Shown here piece after piece: positions 18,186 through 29,503 of a DNA stretch of 46,596 bases. The stretch's first letter is position 1, and each line of letters opens with the position of its first letter. Origin of the DNA: Gammaproteobacteria bacterium (GTDB lineage: Bacteria > Pseudomonadota > Gammaproteobacteria > UBA6186 > Azoamicaceae); the NCBI GenBank assembly GCA_030431675.1, contig JAUIIV010000008.1, forward strand, positions 1 through 46,596, read 5' to 3'. A program made the translations under genes and the position numbers. The notes under the pieces are model-generated. The model was given only the letters and a program-made list of their open reading frames with translations. It was not told where the DNA came from and did not search any database.

Positions 18186-18716
18186 CTATTTTTTCTTAGT
18201 CTCTTTCAAAATTACTCGCTCATCTGCATAACGCACACCCTTACCTTTATAAACTTCAGGTGGTCGATAAGCTCTAATCTCTGCCGCAACCTGGCCAAGC
18301 AATTGTTTATCATGGCTCTTTAGAATTATGTCTGTAGCACTAGGAGTCTCAGCAGTTATACCTTCAGGCAGCTCATACTTAACTGGATGTGAGAACCCTA
18401 GGCTTAACTCTAGAGTTTTGCCTTGGGCTTTAGCACGATACCCAACGCCAACTAGACGTAAAGCACGCTCAAACCCTTTCTCCACTCCTTGTATCATGTT
18501 ACCTAACAATACACGGGTAGTACCTAACATTGGTGTTAATTCGCCCTCTTTTTTTGGCTTAACACTAACCTGATTATCTTCTACCTGTACAGCTACAGAC
18601 TCAACTATAACTAATTCCAAGGCGCCTTTAGGGCCCTTTACGTTTATTTTATTATCTACCTGCTTAAGCTCAACGCCAGCAGGAATAGTTAATGATAATT
18701 TAGCAATTCTAGACAT
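18186..18716 (-). CDS. rplF: Ribosomal protein uL6
   Basis: uL6 sits near the GTPase-associated centre of the large subunit. The 176-residue protein has two alpha-L6 domains and the C-terminal signature RPPEVYKGKGVRYADERVIL. It starts MSRIAKLSLTIPAGVEL. It lies 12 bases downstream of rpsH. Confidence 0.98.
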   Translation of the reverse strand: MSRIAKLSLTIPAGVELKQVDNKINVKGPKGALELVIVESVAVQVEDNQVSVKPKKEGELTPMLGTTRVLLGNMIQGVEKGFERALRLVGVGYRAKAQGKTLELSLGFSHPVKYELPEGITAETPSATDIILKSHDKQLLGQVAAEIRAYRPPEVYKGKGVRYADERVILKETKKK

Positions 18717-18728
18717 ATCTTATAAATC

Positions 18729-19127
18729 CTAGGTTACAGTACAAAGTACTTCGCCACCAACACCCAATTCTCTTGCTTTGCGATCACTAACAACACCTTG
18801 TGAAGTACTAATCACTGCAATCCCCAAATTACCCTGAACTTTAGGTAATTCATCTTTAGATTTGTACAAACGTAAACCAGGTCTGCTAGCTCTATCTATA
18901 GTCGCTATTACTGGCTTACCTTCATAGTACTTAAGGTCAACATTTAATTGTTGCTTACTTGCATCAATACTCGCAACCTCGTAACCAACAAGGTAACCTT
19001 CATCAACCAAAACATCTAAGATGCCTTGTTTGATTTTTGAAAATGGTACACTAACGCGCTGCTTGCTAGCCAAAAGCCCGTTACGAATTCTGGTCAATAA
19101 ATCTGAAATCGGATCCTGCATACTCAT
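18729..19127 (-). CDS. rpsH: Ribosomal protein uS8
   Basis: uS8 binds the central domain of 16S rRNA and in E. coli represses the spc operon. The 132-residue product starts MSMQDPISDLLTRIRN, the expected family start, so I use the ATG at 19127 rather than the TTG at 19139. The C-terminus STSQGVVSDRKARELGVGGEVLC is typical. It begins 5 bases after the rpsN stop. Confidence 0.98.
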   Translation of the reverse strand: MSMQDPISDLLTRIRNGLLASKQRVSVPFSKIKQGILDVLVDEGYLVGYEVASIDASKQQLNVDLKYYEGKPVIATIDRASRPGLRLYKSKDELPKVQGNLGIAVISTSQGVVSDRKARELGVGGEVLCTVT

Positions 19128-19132
19128 AATTT

Positions 19133-19438
19133 TTACCAACTCGCCTTATGGATACCAGGTATATCACCCTGCATCGCATGAATTCTAAACATATTTCTAC
19201 ACATCCCTACGGTTCTGTAAACACCGCGTGGACGGCGCGTCTTCCAGCAAGAACGTCGTATACGACATGCAACTGAATCGCGTGGCAGCTTCTGCAACTG
19301 CTCGTTAGCAGCCATTTTTTCTTCCATGCTGACATTAGGATCATTTTTTACTAATCTTAATTCAGCACGCTTTTTGGCATATTTCTTAACCAGTTTCTCT
19401 CTGCGTAGCCCACGCCTCATCATACATTTCTTCGACAT
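19133..19438 (-). CDS. rpsN: Ribosomal protein uS14
   Basis: uS14 is in the head of the small subunit. The 101-residue length is that of the long form, and the C-terminus GDIPGIHKASW is canonical. The usually invariant TGRPRG reads TRRPRG, and FGLSR reads VGMCR. Three cysteines (ACRIRRSCWKT and GMCRN) stand near positions used by the zinc-binding form, but the CxxC pairs are not complete. Function is presumably normal, since it is the only copy seen and sits in the intact spc operon. Confidence 0.96.
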   Translation of the reverse strand: MSKKCMMRRGLRREKLVKKYAKKRAELRLVKNDPNVSMEEKMAANEQLQKLPRDSVACRIRRSCWKTRRPRGVYRTVGMCRNMFRIHAMQGDIPGIHKASW

Positions 19439-19450
19439 TAAAGCCTTCCC

Positions 19451-19993
19451 CTATTTTTCTCTTATTGGAAAGTTTAACGCAGTCAACAACGCTAAGCCTT
19501 CCTCTTTGTTACGCGCGGTGGTAGTAATAGTAATATCCAAACCACGTAACGCATCAATCTTGTCATACTGAATTTCTGGAAATACGATTTGCTCCTGCAT
19601 GCCCATAGAGTAATTACCCTGGCGATCAAAAGAGTTTCTGCTCAAACCACGAAAGTCTCTAATACGAGGAATAGCAATAGAAAGCAAACGCTCCAAGAAT
19701 TCATACATTCTCTGTTTACGCAAAGTAACTTTACAGCCGATAGGCCAGCCTTCACGTAATTTGAAACCAGCTATAGACTTCTTAGCCCTAGTAACTACTG
19801 CACGTTGTCCAGCTATCTGTGACAACTCTTCTGTAGCATTAGTGATAATCTTTTTATCAGACATACCTTCACCAAGACCCATGTTTAGAGTCACTTTTGT
19901 AATACGTGGGATTCGCATTACATTATCGATATTAAGCTCTTGCTTAAGTTTAGGTACTACTGTTTCTTCATAATATTGCTTTAAATTAGACAT
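19451..19993 (-). CDS. rplE: Ribosomal protein uL5
   Basis: uL5 binds 5S rRNA and contacts the P-site tRNA. The 180-residue product starts [19 protein letters not shown] and contains [14 protein letters not shown] and the [20 protein letters not shown] stretch. The ATG at 19993, with AGG six bases upstream, fits the family length. An in-frame ATG at 20008 would add five residues. It overlaps the end of rplX. Confidence 0.98.
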   Translation of the reverse strand: MSNLKQYYEETVVPKLKQELNIDNVMRIPRITKVTLNMGLGEGMSDKKIITNATEELSQIAGQRAVVTRAKKSIAGFKLREGWPIGCKVTLRKQRMYEFLERLLSIAIPRIRDFRGLSRNSFDRQGNYSMGMQEQIVFPEIQYDKIDALRGLDITITTTARNKEEGLALLTALNFPIREK

Positions 19994-20306
19994 CAACAAC
20001 CTCGCCATTTGACTTGAAGTAGCGAACCTTGCGATTCTCTTTTTCCAAGACTTTATATCCTACTTTGTCTGCTTTATTCGTCTTCGGGTTAAGAAGCGCG
20101 ATATTAGAGATATGCACAGAGGCTTCACGTTTAATTATCCCACCTGGCTTATCCTGCTGCTGTGGATTACCACGCATATGCTTGGTAACAATGTTTACAC
20201 CTTCTACAATAACACGATCTCCCAGAACTGACTGCACAACTCCGGTTTTACCCTTGTCTTTACCTGCAATCACCACCACGCTGTCATTAGTCTTAATTCT
20301 TTGCAT
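19986..20306 (-). CDS. rplX: Ribosomal protein uL24
   Basis: uL24 starts assembly of the large subunit. The 106-residue protein has the KOW motif near the N-terminus ([19 protein letters not shown]) and the conserved [15 protein letters not shown]. It overlaps the start of rplE by 8 bases. Confidence 0.98.
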   Translation of the reverse strand: MQRIKTNDSVVVIAGKDKGKTGVVQSVLGDRVIVEGVNIVTKHMRGNPQQQDKPGGIIKREASVHISNIALLNPKTNKADKVGYKVLEKENRKVRYFKSNGEVVDV

Positions 20307-20319
20307 AGCTAATTCTCTC

Positions 20320-20694
20320 TTACAACACTTCTGCCGCTAACGACACTATCTTCATAAAGCTATCGCCACCAGCTCGTAACTCCCTGGTTACTGGGCCAAA
20401 AATACGTGTACCAATAGGCTGGCGCTGATTATTTAGCAACACCACAGCATTACCATCAAAGCATATTGCTGAGCCGTCTTTTCTACGTATACCTTTCTTA
20501 GTGCGCACCACAACTGCTAATGAAACCTCACCTTTCTTCACTTTACCGCGAGGGATAGCATCTTTTATGCTCACCTTAATTACATCACCGATTCTTGCAT
20601 AACGACGCTTAGAGCCACCCAACACCTTGATACACATTACACGGCGGGCACCACTATTATCTGCAACATCTAGTACTGATTGTGTCTGAATCAT
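20320..20694 (-). CDS. rplN: Ribosomal protein uL14
   Basis: uL14 lies at the subunit interface and the GTPase-factor site. The 124-residue product starts [20 protein letters not shown] and ends [10 protein letters not shown]. Its start overlaps the rpsQ stop (ATGA at 20691-20694). Confidence 0.98.
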   Translation of the reverse strand: MIQTQSVLDVADNSGARRVMCIKVLGGSKRRYARIGDVIKVSIKDAIPRGKVKKGEVSLAVVVRTKKGIRRKDGSAICFDGNAVVLLNNQRQPIGTRIFGPVTRELRAGGDSFMKIVSLAAEVL

Positions 20695-20957
20695 TTCTCA
20701 TCTCCAACCACATTTAGTAAAGTCCAAGACTTGCGCTTAGAAATAGGACGCGTTTCTCGAATCCTTACTATATCACCCATCTTACATATGCCATCTTCAT
20801 CATGCACATGATACTTAGTAGAGCGAGTAATAATCTTGCTATATAGGGCATGCTTTACCCTACGGTCTACTTTAACAACTACAGTTTTCTGCATTTTGTC
20901 GCTAACTACTGTGCCCTGCAAAACTCTACCTTTGTCAGCACTAACATCTATACTCAT
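20691..20957 (-). CDS. rpsQ: Ribosomal protein uS17
   Basis: uS17 is a primary 16S rRNA-binding protein with an OB-fold. The 88-residue protein has [20 protein letters not shown] and the [18 protein letters not shown] motif. It overlaps both neighbours, rpmC and rplN, by 4 bases. Confidence 0.98.
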   Translation of the reverse strand: MSIDVSADKGRVLQGTVVSDKMQKTVVVKVDRRVKHALYSKIITRSTKYHVHDEDGICKMGDIVRIRETRPISKRKSWTLLNVVGDEK

Positions 20958-21151
20958 TTGGCGCCCCCTTGCTTCTCAGTTATTAGGGTCATAATCCTCG
21001 CGATGTTACGTCGCACTTGCTTAACCTGGTGGTTTTGCTTCAGCTCGCCACTCGACTTAAGGATCCGTAATTTAAATCTTTGCTTTAACAAAGACTCCAA
21101 ATCCTTTTTCAATTCAGGGATACTTTTTTCTCTTAAATCTGCAACACCCAT
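20954..21151 (-). CDS. rpmC: Ribosomal protein uL29
   Basis: uL29 sits beside the peptide exit tunnel and helps dock the signal recognition particle and trigger factor. The 65-residue helical product has [18 protein letters not shown] and [13 protein letters not shown]. It abuts rplP with no gap and overlaps rpsQ by 4 bases. Confidence 0.97.
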   Translation of the reverse strand: MGVADLREKSIPELKKDLESLLKQRFKLRILKSSGELKQNHQVKQVRRNIARIMTLITEKQGGAK

Positions 21152-21565
21152 TTACTTCACCACTCGTTCTACAAATTCTGTTTTGATCGGTAACTTAGAA
21201 GCAGCTAAACGAAAAGCTTCGCGCGCAACTTCTGGGCTAACCCCTTCTAGTTCAAACATCACTCTACCTGGCTGCACTAAGGCAACCCAGTACTCAACGT
21301 TACCCTTACCTTTACCCATACGCACTTCAATAGGCTTTTTGGTAATCGGCTTGTCTGGAAATAACCTGATCCAAACTTTACCACCACGCTTGATATATCT
21401 GTTAACAGCTCGTCGAGCCGCTTCAATCTGGCGTGCAGTAATGCGAGCACAGCCTAAAGCTTTTAGCCCAAACTCACCAAAACTAACTTTATTGCCACGT
21501 TGCGCTAAACCGCGATTGCGACCCTTAAACTGCTTTCTAAATTTTGTACGTTTCGGTTGTAACAT
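21152..21565 (-). CDS. rplP: Ribosomal protein uL16
   Basis: uL16 is near the peptidyl transferase centre and A-site tRNA. The 137-residue protein starts [19 protein letters not shown] and has the [20 protein letters not shown] signature. It lies 22 bases after rpsC, one of the larger gaps in this run. Confidence 0.98.
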   Translation of the reverse strand: MLQPKRTKFRKQFKGRNRGLAQRGNKVSFGEFGLKALGCARITARQIEAARRAVNRYIKRGGKVWIRLFPDKPITKKPIEVRMGKGKGNVEYWVALVQPGRVMFELEGVSPEVAREAFRLAASKLPIKTEFVERVVK

Positions 21566-21587
21566 CTTTTAAAAGTCCTCTTGTAAC

Positions 21588-22268
21588 TTAGGCCCCAGCT
21601 TCTACTGGTTTCTGCTGCTGCTCATCAGCCTTCTTGGTACCAATTACTTCACCTTTGAATATCCATACTTTCACGCCGATTATACCGTAAGTAGTTTTGG
21701 CTATCGCAGTTCCATAATCAATGTCTGCTCTGAAAGTATGCAAAGGGACGCGCCCTTCTCTATACCACTCTGTACGGGCGATCTCAGCACCACCTAAACG
21801 TCCGGAAACTGCAACCTTAATGCCCTTAGCGCCTTGTCTTAAAGCATTTGTAACAGCTCGCTTCATAGCACGCCTAAACATAATACGTTTTTCTAGCTGC
21901 TGAGCTATATTAGCTGCCACTAGAGTTGCATCTATCTCTGGCTTACGTACTTCTTCAATCACAATATGCACATTTGAGTTTAAGCGTTCACTTAACTTAA
22001 CACGCAATCTGTCAACATCCTCACCTTTTTTACCGATAATCAGCCCAGGCTTTGCAGTGCGCACAATAACTTTAACACTTCTACCCGTACGTTCGATAAT
22101 TATATTACTAATACTTGAAGACTCTGGTAATGATTCCCGAACAAACTCACGTATTTCTATATCGCTACGCAAGACATCTGCAAACTTTTCGCCACTAGGA
22201 TACCAGCGCGCATTACTTTCTCGAATTATGCCTAATCTAATTCCCGTTGGATGTACTTTTTGACCCAT
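21588..22268 (-). CDS. rpsC: Ribosomal protein uS3
   Basis: uS3 forms part of the mRNA entry channel. The 226-residue protein starts [16 protein letters not shown], has a KH domain with [15 protein letters not shown], and a C-terminal domain containing [20 protein letters not shown]. Its ATG shares one base with the rplV stop. Confidence 0.98.
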   Translation of the reverse strand: MGQKVHPTGIRLGIIRESNARWYPSGEKFADVLRSDIEIREFVRESLPESSSISNIIIERTGRSVKVIVRTAKPGLIIGKKGEDVDRLRVKLSERLNSNVHIVIEEVRKPEIDATLVAANIAQQLEKRIMFRRAMKRAVTNALRQGAKGIKVAVSGRLGGAEIARTEWYREGRVPLHTFRADIDYGTAIAKTTYGIIGVKVWIFKGEVIGTKKADEQQQKPVEAGA

Positions 22269-22621
22269 TATCGCTGCTCTCTTTTGTCTTGCTTCGTGTC
22301 AACTTCAATAGTTATGTGACAGTTGCGCTTGGTTATATAATTTCCTCTGCCCTTAGCGCGCGCTCTCATGCGCGTAAAACTAGGAGCATCATCCACGTAG
22401 ATAGTGCTTAAAGCCAACTCATCTACGTCTAAGCCTTCATTATTCTCGGCATTAGCAACTGCCGACTCTAGAAGTTTTTTTATTATACCTGCTGCCTTCT
22501 TATTACTAAAGGCCAATTGGTTTATAGCCTGCTCTACTGGTAAACCTCTAACTTGATTAGCTACCAATCTAGCCTTTTGCGCTGACAATCGTGCGTGTCT
22601 AAGTTTTGCTGCTACTGCCAT
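22268..22621 (-). CDS. rplV: Ribosomal protein uL22
   Basis: uL22 has a hairpin that lines the peptide exit tunnel. The 117-residue product has [22 protein letters not shown] and the C-terminal hairpin [20 protein letters not shown], which is one glycine richer than in E. coli. It lies between rpsS and rpsC. Confidence 0.98.
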   Translation of the reverse strand: MAVAAKLRHARLSAQKARLVANQVRGLPVEQAINQLAFSNKKAAGIIKKLLESAVANAENNEGLDVDELALSTIYVDDAPSFTRMRARAKGRGNYITKRNCHITIEVDTKQDKREQR

Positions 22622-22634
22622 TTCTTAAAGCCCC

Positions 22635-22913
22635 CTACTTTTTGTCCGTCTTACGGTCACCAGAGTGACCACGGAAAGTTCTAGTTGGCGCAAATTCACC
22701 CAACTTGTGCCCAACAATATTCTCAGTAATCAAAACTGGCACAAATTGCTTACCATTATGCACTGCTATAGTTAAACCAACCATCTCCGGCAAAATCATT
22801 GATCTTCTAGACCACGTCTTAATCACTTTTCGTGTAGCCGCAGAAACAGCCTCACGCACTTTTTTAAGTAAGTGATGATCTACAAATGGCCCCTTTTTTA
22901 AAGAACGTGACAT
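22635..22913 (-). CDS. rpsS: Ribosomal protein uS19
   Basis: uS19 is in the head of the small subunit, paired with uS13. The 92-residue protein starts [19 protein letters not shown] and ends with [19 protein letters not shown]. It lies 12 bases after rplB. Confidence 0.98.
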   Translation of the reverse strand: MSRSLKKGPFVDHHLLKKVREAVSAATRKVIKTWSRRSMILPEMVGLTIAVHNGKQFVPVLITENIVGHKLGEFAPTRTFRGHSGDRKTDKK

Positions 22914-22925
22914 CTATATGATCCC

Positions 22926-23759
22926 CTATTTCTCAGATTTATTCTTACGGCGTCGTAAAATTAAGCTATTAAAACGACGTCTTGTTTTCTTACCTTCAGG
23001 TTTACCCCATGGCGAGCATGGTGAACGACCACCTGAAGTACGACCTTCACCACCACCTAGCGGGTGATCAACTGGGTTCATGGCTACACCACGTACAGTC
23101 GGTCTACGACCTTTCCAACGATTACGGCCAGCCTTACCAATCTTAACCAAGTTATGTTGACTCATGCCAACTTCACCGATCACAGCTCTGCAAGCGATTA
23201 GAACTTTACGCATTTCGCCAGACTTTAGACGTAATGTCGCATACCTGCCTTCACGAGCAAGAAATTGTACAGAACAACCGGCGCTCCTGGCAAGCTGCGC
23301 ACCTTTACCAGGCTGCAACTCTATGCAATGCACAACCGAACCAACCGGAATATTTGCCAAAGGCAAACAGTTACCAGTCGCTACTGGTGCTTCCTTACCA
23401 GACATAACTTTAGAACCAGTCTTCATACCCTTAGCGGCGATTACGTATCTTCGCTCACCATCAGCATATAAAACCAAAGCAATGTTAGCACTACGGTTAG
23501 GATCATACTCAATACGCTCTACAGTACCTGGTATTCCATCCTTAGTTCTTTTCCAGTCTATAATACGGTAATGCTGTTTATGTCCACCACCACGATGACG
23601 CGTAGTAATTCGGCCATTGTTATTTCTGCCAGCAAAACTATCTTTAGCAACAACCAATTTGCCATGCGGCTTACCCTTATGTAACTGGGTATCAACAACC
23701 TTTACGAAGCCACGGCGCCCTGGAGAAGTAGGTTTCTGTTTCTTTACTATTACGCTCAT
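22926..23759 (-). CDS. rplB: Ribosomal protein uL2
   Basis: uL2 is needed for subunit association and peptidyl transfer. The 277-residue protein has the signature [19 protein letters not shown], including the conserved histidine near the active centre, and a basic C-terminus [15 protein letters not shown]. It lies 4 bases after rplW. Confidence 0.99.
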   Translation of the reverse strand: MSVIVKKQKPTSPGRRGFVKVVDTQLHKGKPHGKLVVAKDSFAGRNNNGRITTRHRGGGHKQHYRIIDWKRTKDGIPGTVERIEYDPNRSANIALVLYADGERRYVIAAKGMKTGSKVMSGKEAPVATGNCLPLANIPVGSVVHCIELQPGKGAQLARSAGCSVQFLAREGRYATLRLKSGEMRKVLIACRAVIGEVGMSQHNLVKIGKAGRNRWKGRRPTVRGVAMNPVDHPLGGGEGRTSGGRSPCSPWGKPEGKKTRRRFNSLILRRRKNKSEK

Positions 23760-23763
23760 GGTA

Positions 23764-24069
23764 CTACCCCTCTACCTGAAATTCTGCCAGATTAATATCA
23801 TGTCCAGGCGCTAAAGAAACTACAGCTTTCTTCCAATCAGAACGCTTACCCGTACGTTGTCTAAATCTCTTAGTCTTACCACGCACTTTCATGATATTTA
23901 CAGAATCAACTGCCACTTTAAAAAGCTTCTCTACAGCTTCCTTAACTTCATCTTTTCTGGCGTTAAGAAGAACCTTGAAATAAATCTGGCGATTCTTTTC
24001 TGCAGCCATAACACTTTTTTCTGTAGTGTGCGGGCCTAATAAAACACTGTGTAATCTTATATCGTTCAC
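23764..24069 (-). CDS. rplW: Ribosomal protein uL23
   Basis: uL23 is the docking site for trigger factor and SRP at the tunnel exit. The 101-residue product has [24 protein letters not shown] split around residues 9-32 and the loop [21 protein letters not shown]. Its ATG overlaps the rplD stop by 4 bases. Confidence 0.98.
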   Translation of the reverse strand: MNDIRLHSVLLGPHTTEKSVMAAEKNRQIYFKVLLNARKDEVKEAVEKLFKVAVDSVNIMKVRGKTKRFRQRTGKRSDWKKAVVSLAPGHDINLAEFQVEG

Positions 24070-24692
24070 CCTAGCACCTCTTCAATTTCACGCACTGCAC
24101 TTTCAGTGATTATTACGTTTTGATACTTGATCAAACTAACTGGGTCTACTTTGCTAACCTCAGAAACCTCAACGCTAGCTAGATTGCGAGCAGCCAAATA
24201 TAAATTTGTATCCCACTCTTTTACAACCAACAATGAGTTTTTGACATCAAAGCCCGCTAGCTTCTCTAAAAGTTTTTTAGTCTTCGGCTGCTCAAGAGCT
24301 AACTCTGCATCCTTCACAACTAGTAAACGATTCAAACGCACTAGCTCAGACAAAATCGCACACATAGCACCTCGGTACATCTTACGATTTACTTTTTGTG
24401 CAAAGTCACGTGGTTTCGCAGCAAATGTAACACCACCTGTACGCCATATAGGGCTTCTGATAGTACCTGCACGAGCATTACCTGTACCCTTTTGACGCCA
24501 CGGCTTAGCACCACCACCACGCACTTCTGAACGTGTTTTCTGCGCCTTAGTACCAGCACGACTACCAGCTAGATAAGCGGTTACTACTTGATGCACTAAT
24601 GCTTCATTAAAGTCTCTGCCAAATGTGCTAGCAGAAACATCAATTTTTGTTGTCCCGGAACCGCCAGGAACTGCTAATACTAACTCCATCAT
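24066..24692 (-). CDS. rplD: Ribosomal protein uL4
   Basis: uL4 reaches into the exit tunnel and in E. coli represses the S10 operon. The 208-residue protein has the tunnel loop [18 protein letters not shown] and [22 protein letters not shown] stands at the start after GGGAGG; the first ATG overlaps the rplC stop (ATGA). The gene order matches the S10 operon. Confidence 0.98.
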   Translation of the reverse strand: MMELVLAVPGGSGTTKIDVSASTFGRDFNEALVHQVVTAYLAGSRAGTKAQKTRSEVRGGGAKPWRQKGTGNARAGTIRSPIWRTGGVTFAAKPRDFAQKVNRKMYRGAMCAILSELVRLNRLLVVKDAELALEQPKTKKLLEKLAGFDVKNSLLVVKEWDTNLYLAARNLASVEVSEVSKVDPVSLIKYQNVIITESAVREIEEVLG

Positions 24693-25324
24693 TTCCTCCC
24701 AGAGTTAATAATCACGTCGCCACCAGGAGCTCCTGGGATTGCGCCTTTTATCAACAGCGCGTTGCGCTCTACATCAACTCGAATAATCTCTAGGTTACAG
24801 GTAGTTACTTGAGTATTACCCAACTGTCCTGCCATTTTTTTACCTTTGAACACTTTACCAGGGCTTTGGTTTTGACCAATGGAGCCTGGAGCTCTATGCG
24901 ACAAAGAGTTACCATGAGTGGCATCTTGTGATTTAAAATTATGGCGTTTAATTACACCAGCAAAACCTTTACCCTTAGAGGTACCAGTAACGCTCACTTT
25001 CTGCCCAGCTTCGAATTTACTAACTGTAATTTCATCACCAAGACTAAACTCACTAGTTTCGCCCTCTGGTAGTCGGAACTCCCATAAACCACGACCAGCA
25101 GCCACATTGGCTTTAGCAAAATGACCTGTTAACGGCTTGTTAACTCGGCTAGCTTTACGTTCGCCAGTTGTTACCTGAATTGCACGATAACCGTCTTTCT
25201 CTTGAGTTTTAACTTGCGTTATCAAGTTTGGCGTAACTTCTACTACACTCACTGGCACAGAAGCACCGTCTTCAGTAAATACTCGGGTCATCCCGCATTT
25301 ACGTCCAATTAACCCTATAGACAT
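24689..25324 (-). CDS. rplC: Ribosomal protein uL3
   Basis: uL3 initiates large-subunit assembly and has a loop near the peptidyl transferase centre. The 211-residue protein starts [20 protein letters not shown]. The loop [20 protein letters not shown] carries the glutamine that PrmB methylates in E. coli. It lies 18 bases after rpsJ. Confidence 0.98.
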   Translation of the reverse strand: MSIGLIGRKCGMTRVFTEDGASVPVSVVEVTPNLITQVKTQEKDGYRAIQVTTGERKASRVNKPLTGHFAKANVAAGRGLWEFRLPEGETSEFSLGDEITVSKFEAGQKVSVTGTSKGKGFAGVIKRHNFKSQDATHGNSLSHRAPGSIGQNQSPGKVFKGKKMAGQLGNTQVTTCNLEIIRVDVERNALLIKGAIPGAPGGDVIINSGRK

Positions 25325-25342
25325 ACTTATATACCCCTACCC

Positions 25343-25654
25343 TTAACTCACTGATATTTGTACATCGACACCAGCTGCAAGATCTAATTTCATCAGTGCA
25401 TCTACAGTCTTATCAGTAGGCTCAACAATAATAACTAAACGTTTGTGTGTCAGTATTGCATACTGATCACGCGCATTTTTATCTTTATGCGGAGAGATCA
25501 AAATCGTAAAGCCTTCTTTATGCGTAGGCATAGGAACGGGCCCTTGCACTGAAGCTCCAGTACGTTTTGCAGTCTCTACTATCTCTTTAGAAGATTGATC
25601 AATCAACTTATGATCGTAGGACTTTAACCGTATTCGTATAACTTGCCCTTCCAT
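25343..25654 (-). CDS. rpsJ: Ribosomal protein uS10 (NusE)
   Basis: uS10 is in the head of the small subunit and also acts as NusE in antitermination with NusB and NusG. The 103-residue protein has [17 protein letters not shown] and the loop TKRTGAxVxGPxPxPT as [15 protein letters not shown]. It starts 3 bases after the tuf stop, so there is no room for a separate S10 leader; it is cotranscribed with tuf. Confidence 0.98.
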   Translation of the reverse strand: MEGQVIRIRLKSYDHKLIDQSSKEIVETAKRTGASVQGPVPMPTHKEGFTILISPHKDKNARDQYAILTHKRLVIIVEPTDKTVDALMKLDLAAGVDVQISVS

Positions 25655-25657
25655 ATT

Positions 25658-25755
25658 TTACTCCACGATTTTAGTAACTACACCAGCGCCGACAGTACGT
25701 CCACCTTCACGTATCGCAAAGCGTAAACCTTCTTCCATCGCAATCGGTGCAATCA
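25658..25755 (-). repeat. 98-base tuf repeat, copy 1
   Basis: The 3' end of this tuf gene is base-for-base identical to 46499-46596. The identity starts exactly at the stop codon (upstream-facing sequence differs beyond it) and runs to the window edge. Two near-identical tuf genes held alike by gene conversion are usual in gammaproteobacteria. Confidence 0.95.
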
Positions 25756-26851
25756 ACTCTACATTCAACTTAACATTATCACCAGGCATAACCATCTCCA
25801 TGCCCTCAGGTAAGATAACCTCTCCAGTCACATCTGTCGTTCTGAAGTAAAACTGCGGTCTATAACCCTTAAAGAATGGTGTGTGTCGTCCACCCTCATC
25901 TTTAGATAATATATAAACCTCAGCCTCAAACTTAGTGTGCGGCGTAATTGTACCAGGCTTCGCTAATACTTGACCACGCTGTACTTCTTCACGCTTAGTA
26001 CCACGTAATAAAACACCTACGTTATCTCCAGCTTGTCCCTCGTCCAACAACTTACGGAACATCTCAACTCCAGTACACGTAGTCTTAGCTGTGTCTGTGA
26101 TACCTACTATCTCGATCTCGTCATTAACATGAACAATACCACGCTCAATACGGCCAGTTACTACCGTACCCCGACCAGATATAGTGAATACATCTTCAAT
26201 CGGCATCAAAAATGGCTTGTCTACTTCGCGCTCCGGTACAGGAAAATAATTGTCCATAGATTCTACCAACTTCAATATCGCTGGCTTGCCTATATCACTC
26301 TCGTCTCCTTCCAATGCCTTAAGCGCTGAACCAACAACAATAGGGATATCATCTCCAGGAAAATCGTAGCTGCTTAACAACTCACGTACTTCCATCTCTA
26401 CCAATTCTAACAACTCAGCATCATCAACCATGTCAGCTTTGTTCAAGAACACAACAATATTTGGTACTCCAACCTGACGTGCCAACAAAATGTGCTCACG
26501 AGTCTGTGGCATTGGACCATCAGCTGCTGATACTACCAAAATAGCTCCATCCATCTGCGCAGCACCCGTAATCATGTTCTTCACATAATCCGCGTGACCT
26601 GGACAGTCAACGTGTGCATAGTGACGATTTGTAGATTCATACTCAACGTGTGCTGTAGCAATAGTAATACCACGCTCACGCTCTTCTGGAGCCTTGTCTA
26701 TATCACCATAATCTTTAGATTCACCACCAAACACATCCGCCAATACCTTAGTCAAGGCTGCCGTTAGGGTAGTCTTACCATGATCTACGTGGCCTATGGT
26801 TCCTACGTTAACGTGTGGTTTATCTCGTTCAAACTTTGCTTTTGCTGACAC
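25658..26851 (-). CDS. tuf: Elongation factor Tu, copy 1
   Basis: EF-Tu delivers aminoacyl-tRNA to the ribosome. The 397-residue protein is full length with G1 GHVDHGKT near residue 19, the [13 protein letters not shown]3 loop and NKAD (G4). Domains 2 and 3 follow, ending [11 protein letters not shown]. It lies between fusA (21 bases) and rpsJ in the str/S10 run. The last 98 bases are identical to a second tuf gene at the right edge of the window. Confidence 0.99.
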   Translation of the reverse strand: MSAKAKFERDKPHVNVGTIGHVDHGKTTLTAALTKVLADVFGGESKDYGDIDKAPEERERGITIATAHVEYESTNRHYAHVDCPGHADYVKNMITGAAQMDGAILVVSAADGPMPQTREHILLARQVGVPNIVVFLNKADMVDDAELLELVEMEVRELLSSYDFPGDDIPIVVGSALKALEGDESDIGKPAILKLVESMDNYFPVPEREVDKPFLMPIEDVFTISGRGTVVTGRIERGIVHVNDEIEIVGITDTAKTTCTGVEMFRKLLDEGQAGDNVGVLLRGTKREEVQRGQVLAKPGTITPHTKFEAEVYILSKDEGGRHTPFFKGYRPQFYFRTTDVTGEVILPEGMEMVMPGDNVKLNVELIAPIAMEEGLRFAIREGGRTVGAGVVTKIVE

Positions 26852-26872
26852 TGGAATTACACCTCTTAAAAA

Positions 26873-28978
26873 TTAGCCTGCTCGTTTTTTAACAATCTCT
26901 TCGGAAATGTTAGATGGCGCTTGCGCATACCGCTTGAACTCCATGCTATAAGTAGCACGACCCTGGGTTGCCGAACGCAAATCTGTTGCATAACCAAACA
27001 TTTCTGACAAAGGTACTTCAGATTTAATTTGCTTACCTGAAGGACCATCATCCATACCCTGAATAATACCGCGTCTACGGTTCAAGTCGCCTACAACATC
27101 TCCCATGTATTCTTCAGGGGTGACGACTTCTACATTCATAATCGGCTCAAGCAATACAGCACCTGCTTTAAGCGCTCCTGATTTGAAACATTGTGAACCA
27201 GCTATCTTGAACGCCATTTCGTTAGAGTCAACGTCATGGTAAGAACCATCAAATAGTGTAACGCTCACATCTACTACTGGGTAACCTGCAAGAACACCGT
27301 TCTGCATTTGTTCAAAGATACCTTTCTCTACTGCTGGTATATATTCTTTAGGAATTACACCACCAACAATTTCATTATTAAAAGTAAAACCAGCACCTTC
27401 TTCAGCAGGCTCAATCTTCAACCATACGTGACCGTACTGTCCACGACCACCAGTCTGCTTAATGTACTTACCTTCTTCTTCTACTTGTTTAGTAATCGTT
27501 TCACGATAAGCCACCTGCGGCTTACCAATGTTTGCTTGAACGTTAAATTCGCGCAACATTCTGTCTACGATAATTTCTAAATGCAGCTCTCCCATACCAG
27601 CTATGATAGTTTGACCTGATTCTTCATCTGTCCACACACGGAACGATGGGTCTTCCTGTGCCAACTTACCTAAAGCTATGCTCATCTTTTCTTGGTCAGC
27701 TTTAGTCTTAGGCTCAACTGCAAGATTGATTACCGGCTCAGGAAACTCCATACGCTCTAAAGTAATAATGCTGTCAGGATCACACAAAGTGTCACCCGTA
27801 GTCGTATTCTTAAGCCCTACAGCAGCAACAATATCGCCCGCATGAACTTCTTTAATTTCTTCACGACTATTACTATGCATCTGCAATAAACGACCAATAC
27901 GTTCACGCTTGCCTTTTACCGCATTGTATACGCCATCACCAGAATTCAAAGTACCAGAGTAGACACGTAAATATGTCAAAGTACCCACATATGGGTCAGT
28001 GGCAATTTTAAATGCTAATGCAGCAAATGGGGCATCATCTTTAGGATGACGTGCATCTTGAGTCTCACCGTCTTCCAATACACCCTGAATCGCAGGAACG
28101 TCATCTGGTGCAGGCATGAAGTGAACAATAGCGTCTAATAAAGCTTGTACGCCTTTATTCTTAAATGCAGTACCACACAACATAGGAACAATCTCATTGT
28201 TCAGCGTACGTTGACGTAAGCCAGCACGAATTTCTTCTAATGACAATTCGCCTGCCTCTAAGTATTTTTCCATGTATTCTTCATTAGCTTCAGCAGCAGC
28301 TTCCACCATAAAGTCATGCCATTTCTGTGCTTCTGCTTTAAGGTTTTCTGGAATCTCTTTAAGCTCAAACTTAATCCCACGGTTCTCCTCTTCCCAGTAA
28401 ACCGCTTTCATCTCTATTAAATCAATAACGCCTTCAAAATTTTCTTCAGCGCCAATAGGCAACTGAATAGGCACAGGATTGGAACCAAGACGGTTACGTA
28501 CTTGCTCTACTACTCGTAAGAAGTTTGCACCTGGGCGATCCATTTTGTTAACAAAGGCCATACGCGGCACTTGGTACTTATTAGCTTGACGCCATACAGT
28601 TTCAGACTGAGGCTCAACACCACCAACAGCACAGAACACTGCAACTGCACCATCCAATACACGTAATGAACGCTCAACTTCAATCGTAAAATCAACGTGT
28701 CCAGGAGTATCGATGATATTTATACGGTGCTCAGGAAAATCACCTGCCATACCACGCCAGAAACAAGTAGTAGCAGCCGAAGTAATAGTAATACCTCGTT
28801 CCTGCTCTTGTTCCATCCAATCCATAACGGCATTACCGTCATGTACTTCACCAATTTTGTGTGAACGGCCAGTATAGAAAAGAATACGCTCGGTAGTAGT
28901 AGTCTTACCGGCATCAATGTGGGCCATAATCCCAACGTTTCTATATCTACTTAAATCTGTATGTCGCGGTGCTACCAC
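26873..28978 (-). CDS. fusA: Elongation factor G
   Basis: EF-G drives translocation of tRNAs and mRNA and helps recycle ribosomes. The 701-residue protein has the G-domain motifs [13 protein letters not shown] near residue 19, [19 protein letters not shown] near 90, and [10 protein letters not shown], then domains II-V ending at EEIVKKRAG. Length is close to E. coli EF-G (704). It lies 15 bases after rpsG and 21 before tuf. Confidence 0.99.
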   Translation of the reverse strand: MVAPRHTDLSRYRNVGIMAHIDAGKTTTTERILFYTGRSHKIGEVHDGNAVMDWMEQEQERGITITSAATTCFWRGMAGDFPEHRINIIDTPGHVDFTIEVERSLRVLDGAVAVFCAVGGVEPQSETVWRQANKYQVPRMAFVNKMDRPGANFLRVVEQVRNRLGSNPVPIQLPIGAEENFEGVIDLIEMKAVYWEEENRGIKFELKEIPENLKAEAQKWHDFMVEAAAEANEEYMEKYLEAGELSLEEIRAGLRQRTLNNEIVPMLCGTAFKNKGVQALLDAIVHFMPAPDDVPAIQGVLEDGETQDARHPKDDAPFAALAFKIATDPYVGTLTYLRVYSGTLNSGDGVYNAVKGKRERIGRLLQMHSNSREEIKEVHAGDIVAAVGLKNTTTGDTLCDPDSIITLERMEFPEPVINLAVEPKTKADQEKMSIALGKLAQEDPSFRVWTDEESGQTIIAGMGELHLEIIVDRMLREFNVQANIGKPQVAYRETITKQVEEEGKYIKQTGGRGQYGHVWLKIEPAEEGAGFTFNNEIVGGVIPKEYIPAVEKGIFEQMQNGVLAGYPVVDVSVTLFDGSYHDVDSNEMAFKIAGSQCFKSGALKAGAVLLEPIMNVEVVTPEEYMGDVVGDLNRRRGIIQGMDDGPSGKQIKSEVPLSEMFGYATDLRSATQGRATYSMEFKRYAQAPSNISEEIVKKRAG

Positions 28979-28993
28979 TTTAATAACCCCTAT

Positions 28994-29494
28994 TTACCAA
29001 CGATAATGTGAAAATGCTTTATTAGCTTCTGCCATACGATGCGTGTCTTCACGCTTTTTGATAGCTCCGCCTTTACCTCTACTACCGCCGGTAGAGCTTT
29101 CGTCATCGGCAGCATCTAGAATTTCGCCAGCCAATTTGTAAATCATTCCCTTTTCGCCACGCTTACGTGAGAACTCAACTAACCAGCGCATTGCTAAAGT
29201 AGTCGCTCTAACGTTACTAACTTCTACAGGCACCTGATAAGTAGCACCCCCAACGCGACGAGACTTCACTTCTACAACTGGGCGGATATTGTCCAGAGCG
29301 CGCTCAAAAGTCTCTAAAGGATTTTTTGACTTAGTTTTTTCTTTAATGTAACCCAAAGCACCATATACAATCGTCTCAGCAACTGATTTCTTACCAGCCA
29401 CCATCAAATGGTTTATGAACTTTGCTAGGATTTGGCTACCATATAATGGATCAGCCTGGATAACTCGTTTTGCTGCAATTCTTCTTCTAGGCAT
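28994..29494 (-). CDS. rpsG: Ribosomal protein uS7
   Basis: uS7 starts assembly of the small-subunit head and in E. coli represses the str operon. The 166-residue product starts [20 protein letters not shown] and ends [20 protein letters not shown]. It is about ten residues longer than the common 156-157, with a Gly/Ser-rich insert ([11 protein letters not shown]) near residues 133-143, before the conserved tail. It is 9 bases after rpsL. Confidence 0.97.
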   Translation of the reverse strand: MPRRRIAAKRVIQADPLYGSQILAKFINHLMVAGKKSVAETIVYGALGYIKEKTKSKNPLETFERALDNIRPVVEVKSRRVGGATYQVPVEVSNVRATTLAMRWLVEFSRKRGEKGMIYKLAGEILDAADDESSTGGSRGKGGAIKKREDTHRMAEANKAFSHYRW

Positions 29495-29503
29495 ACTTAA
29501 GTC

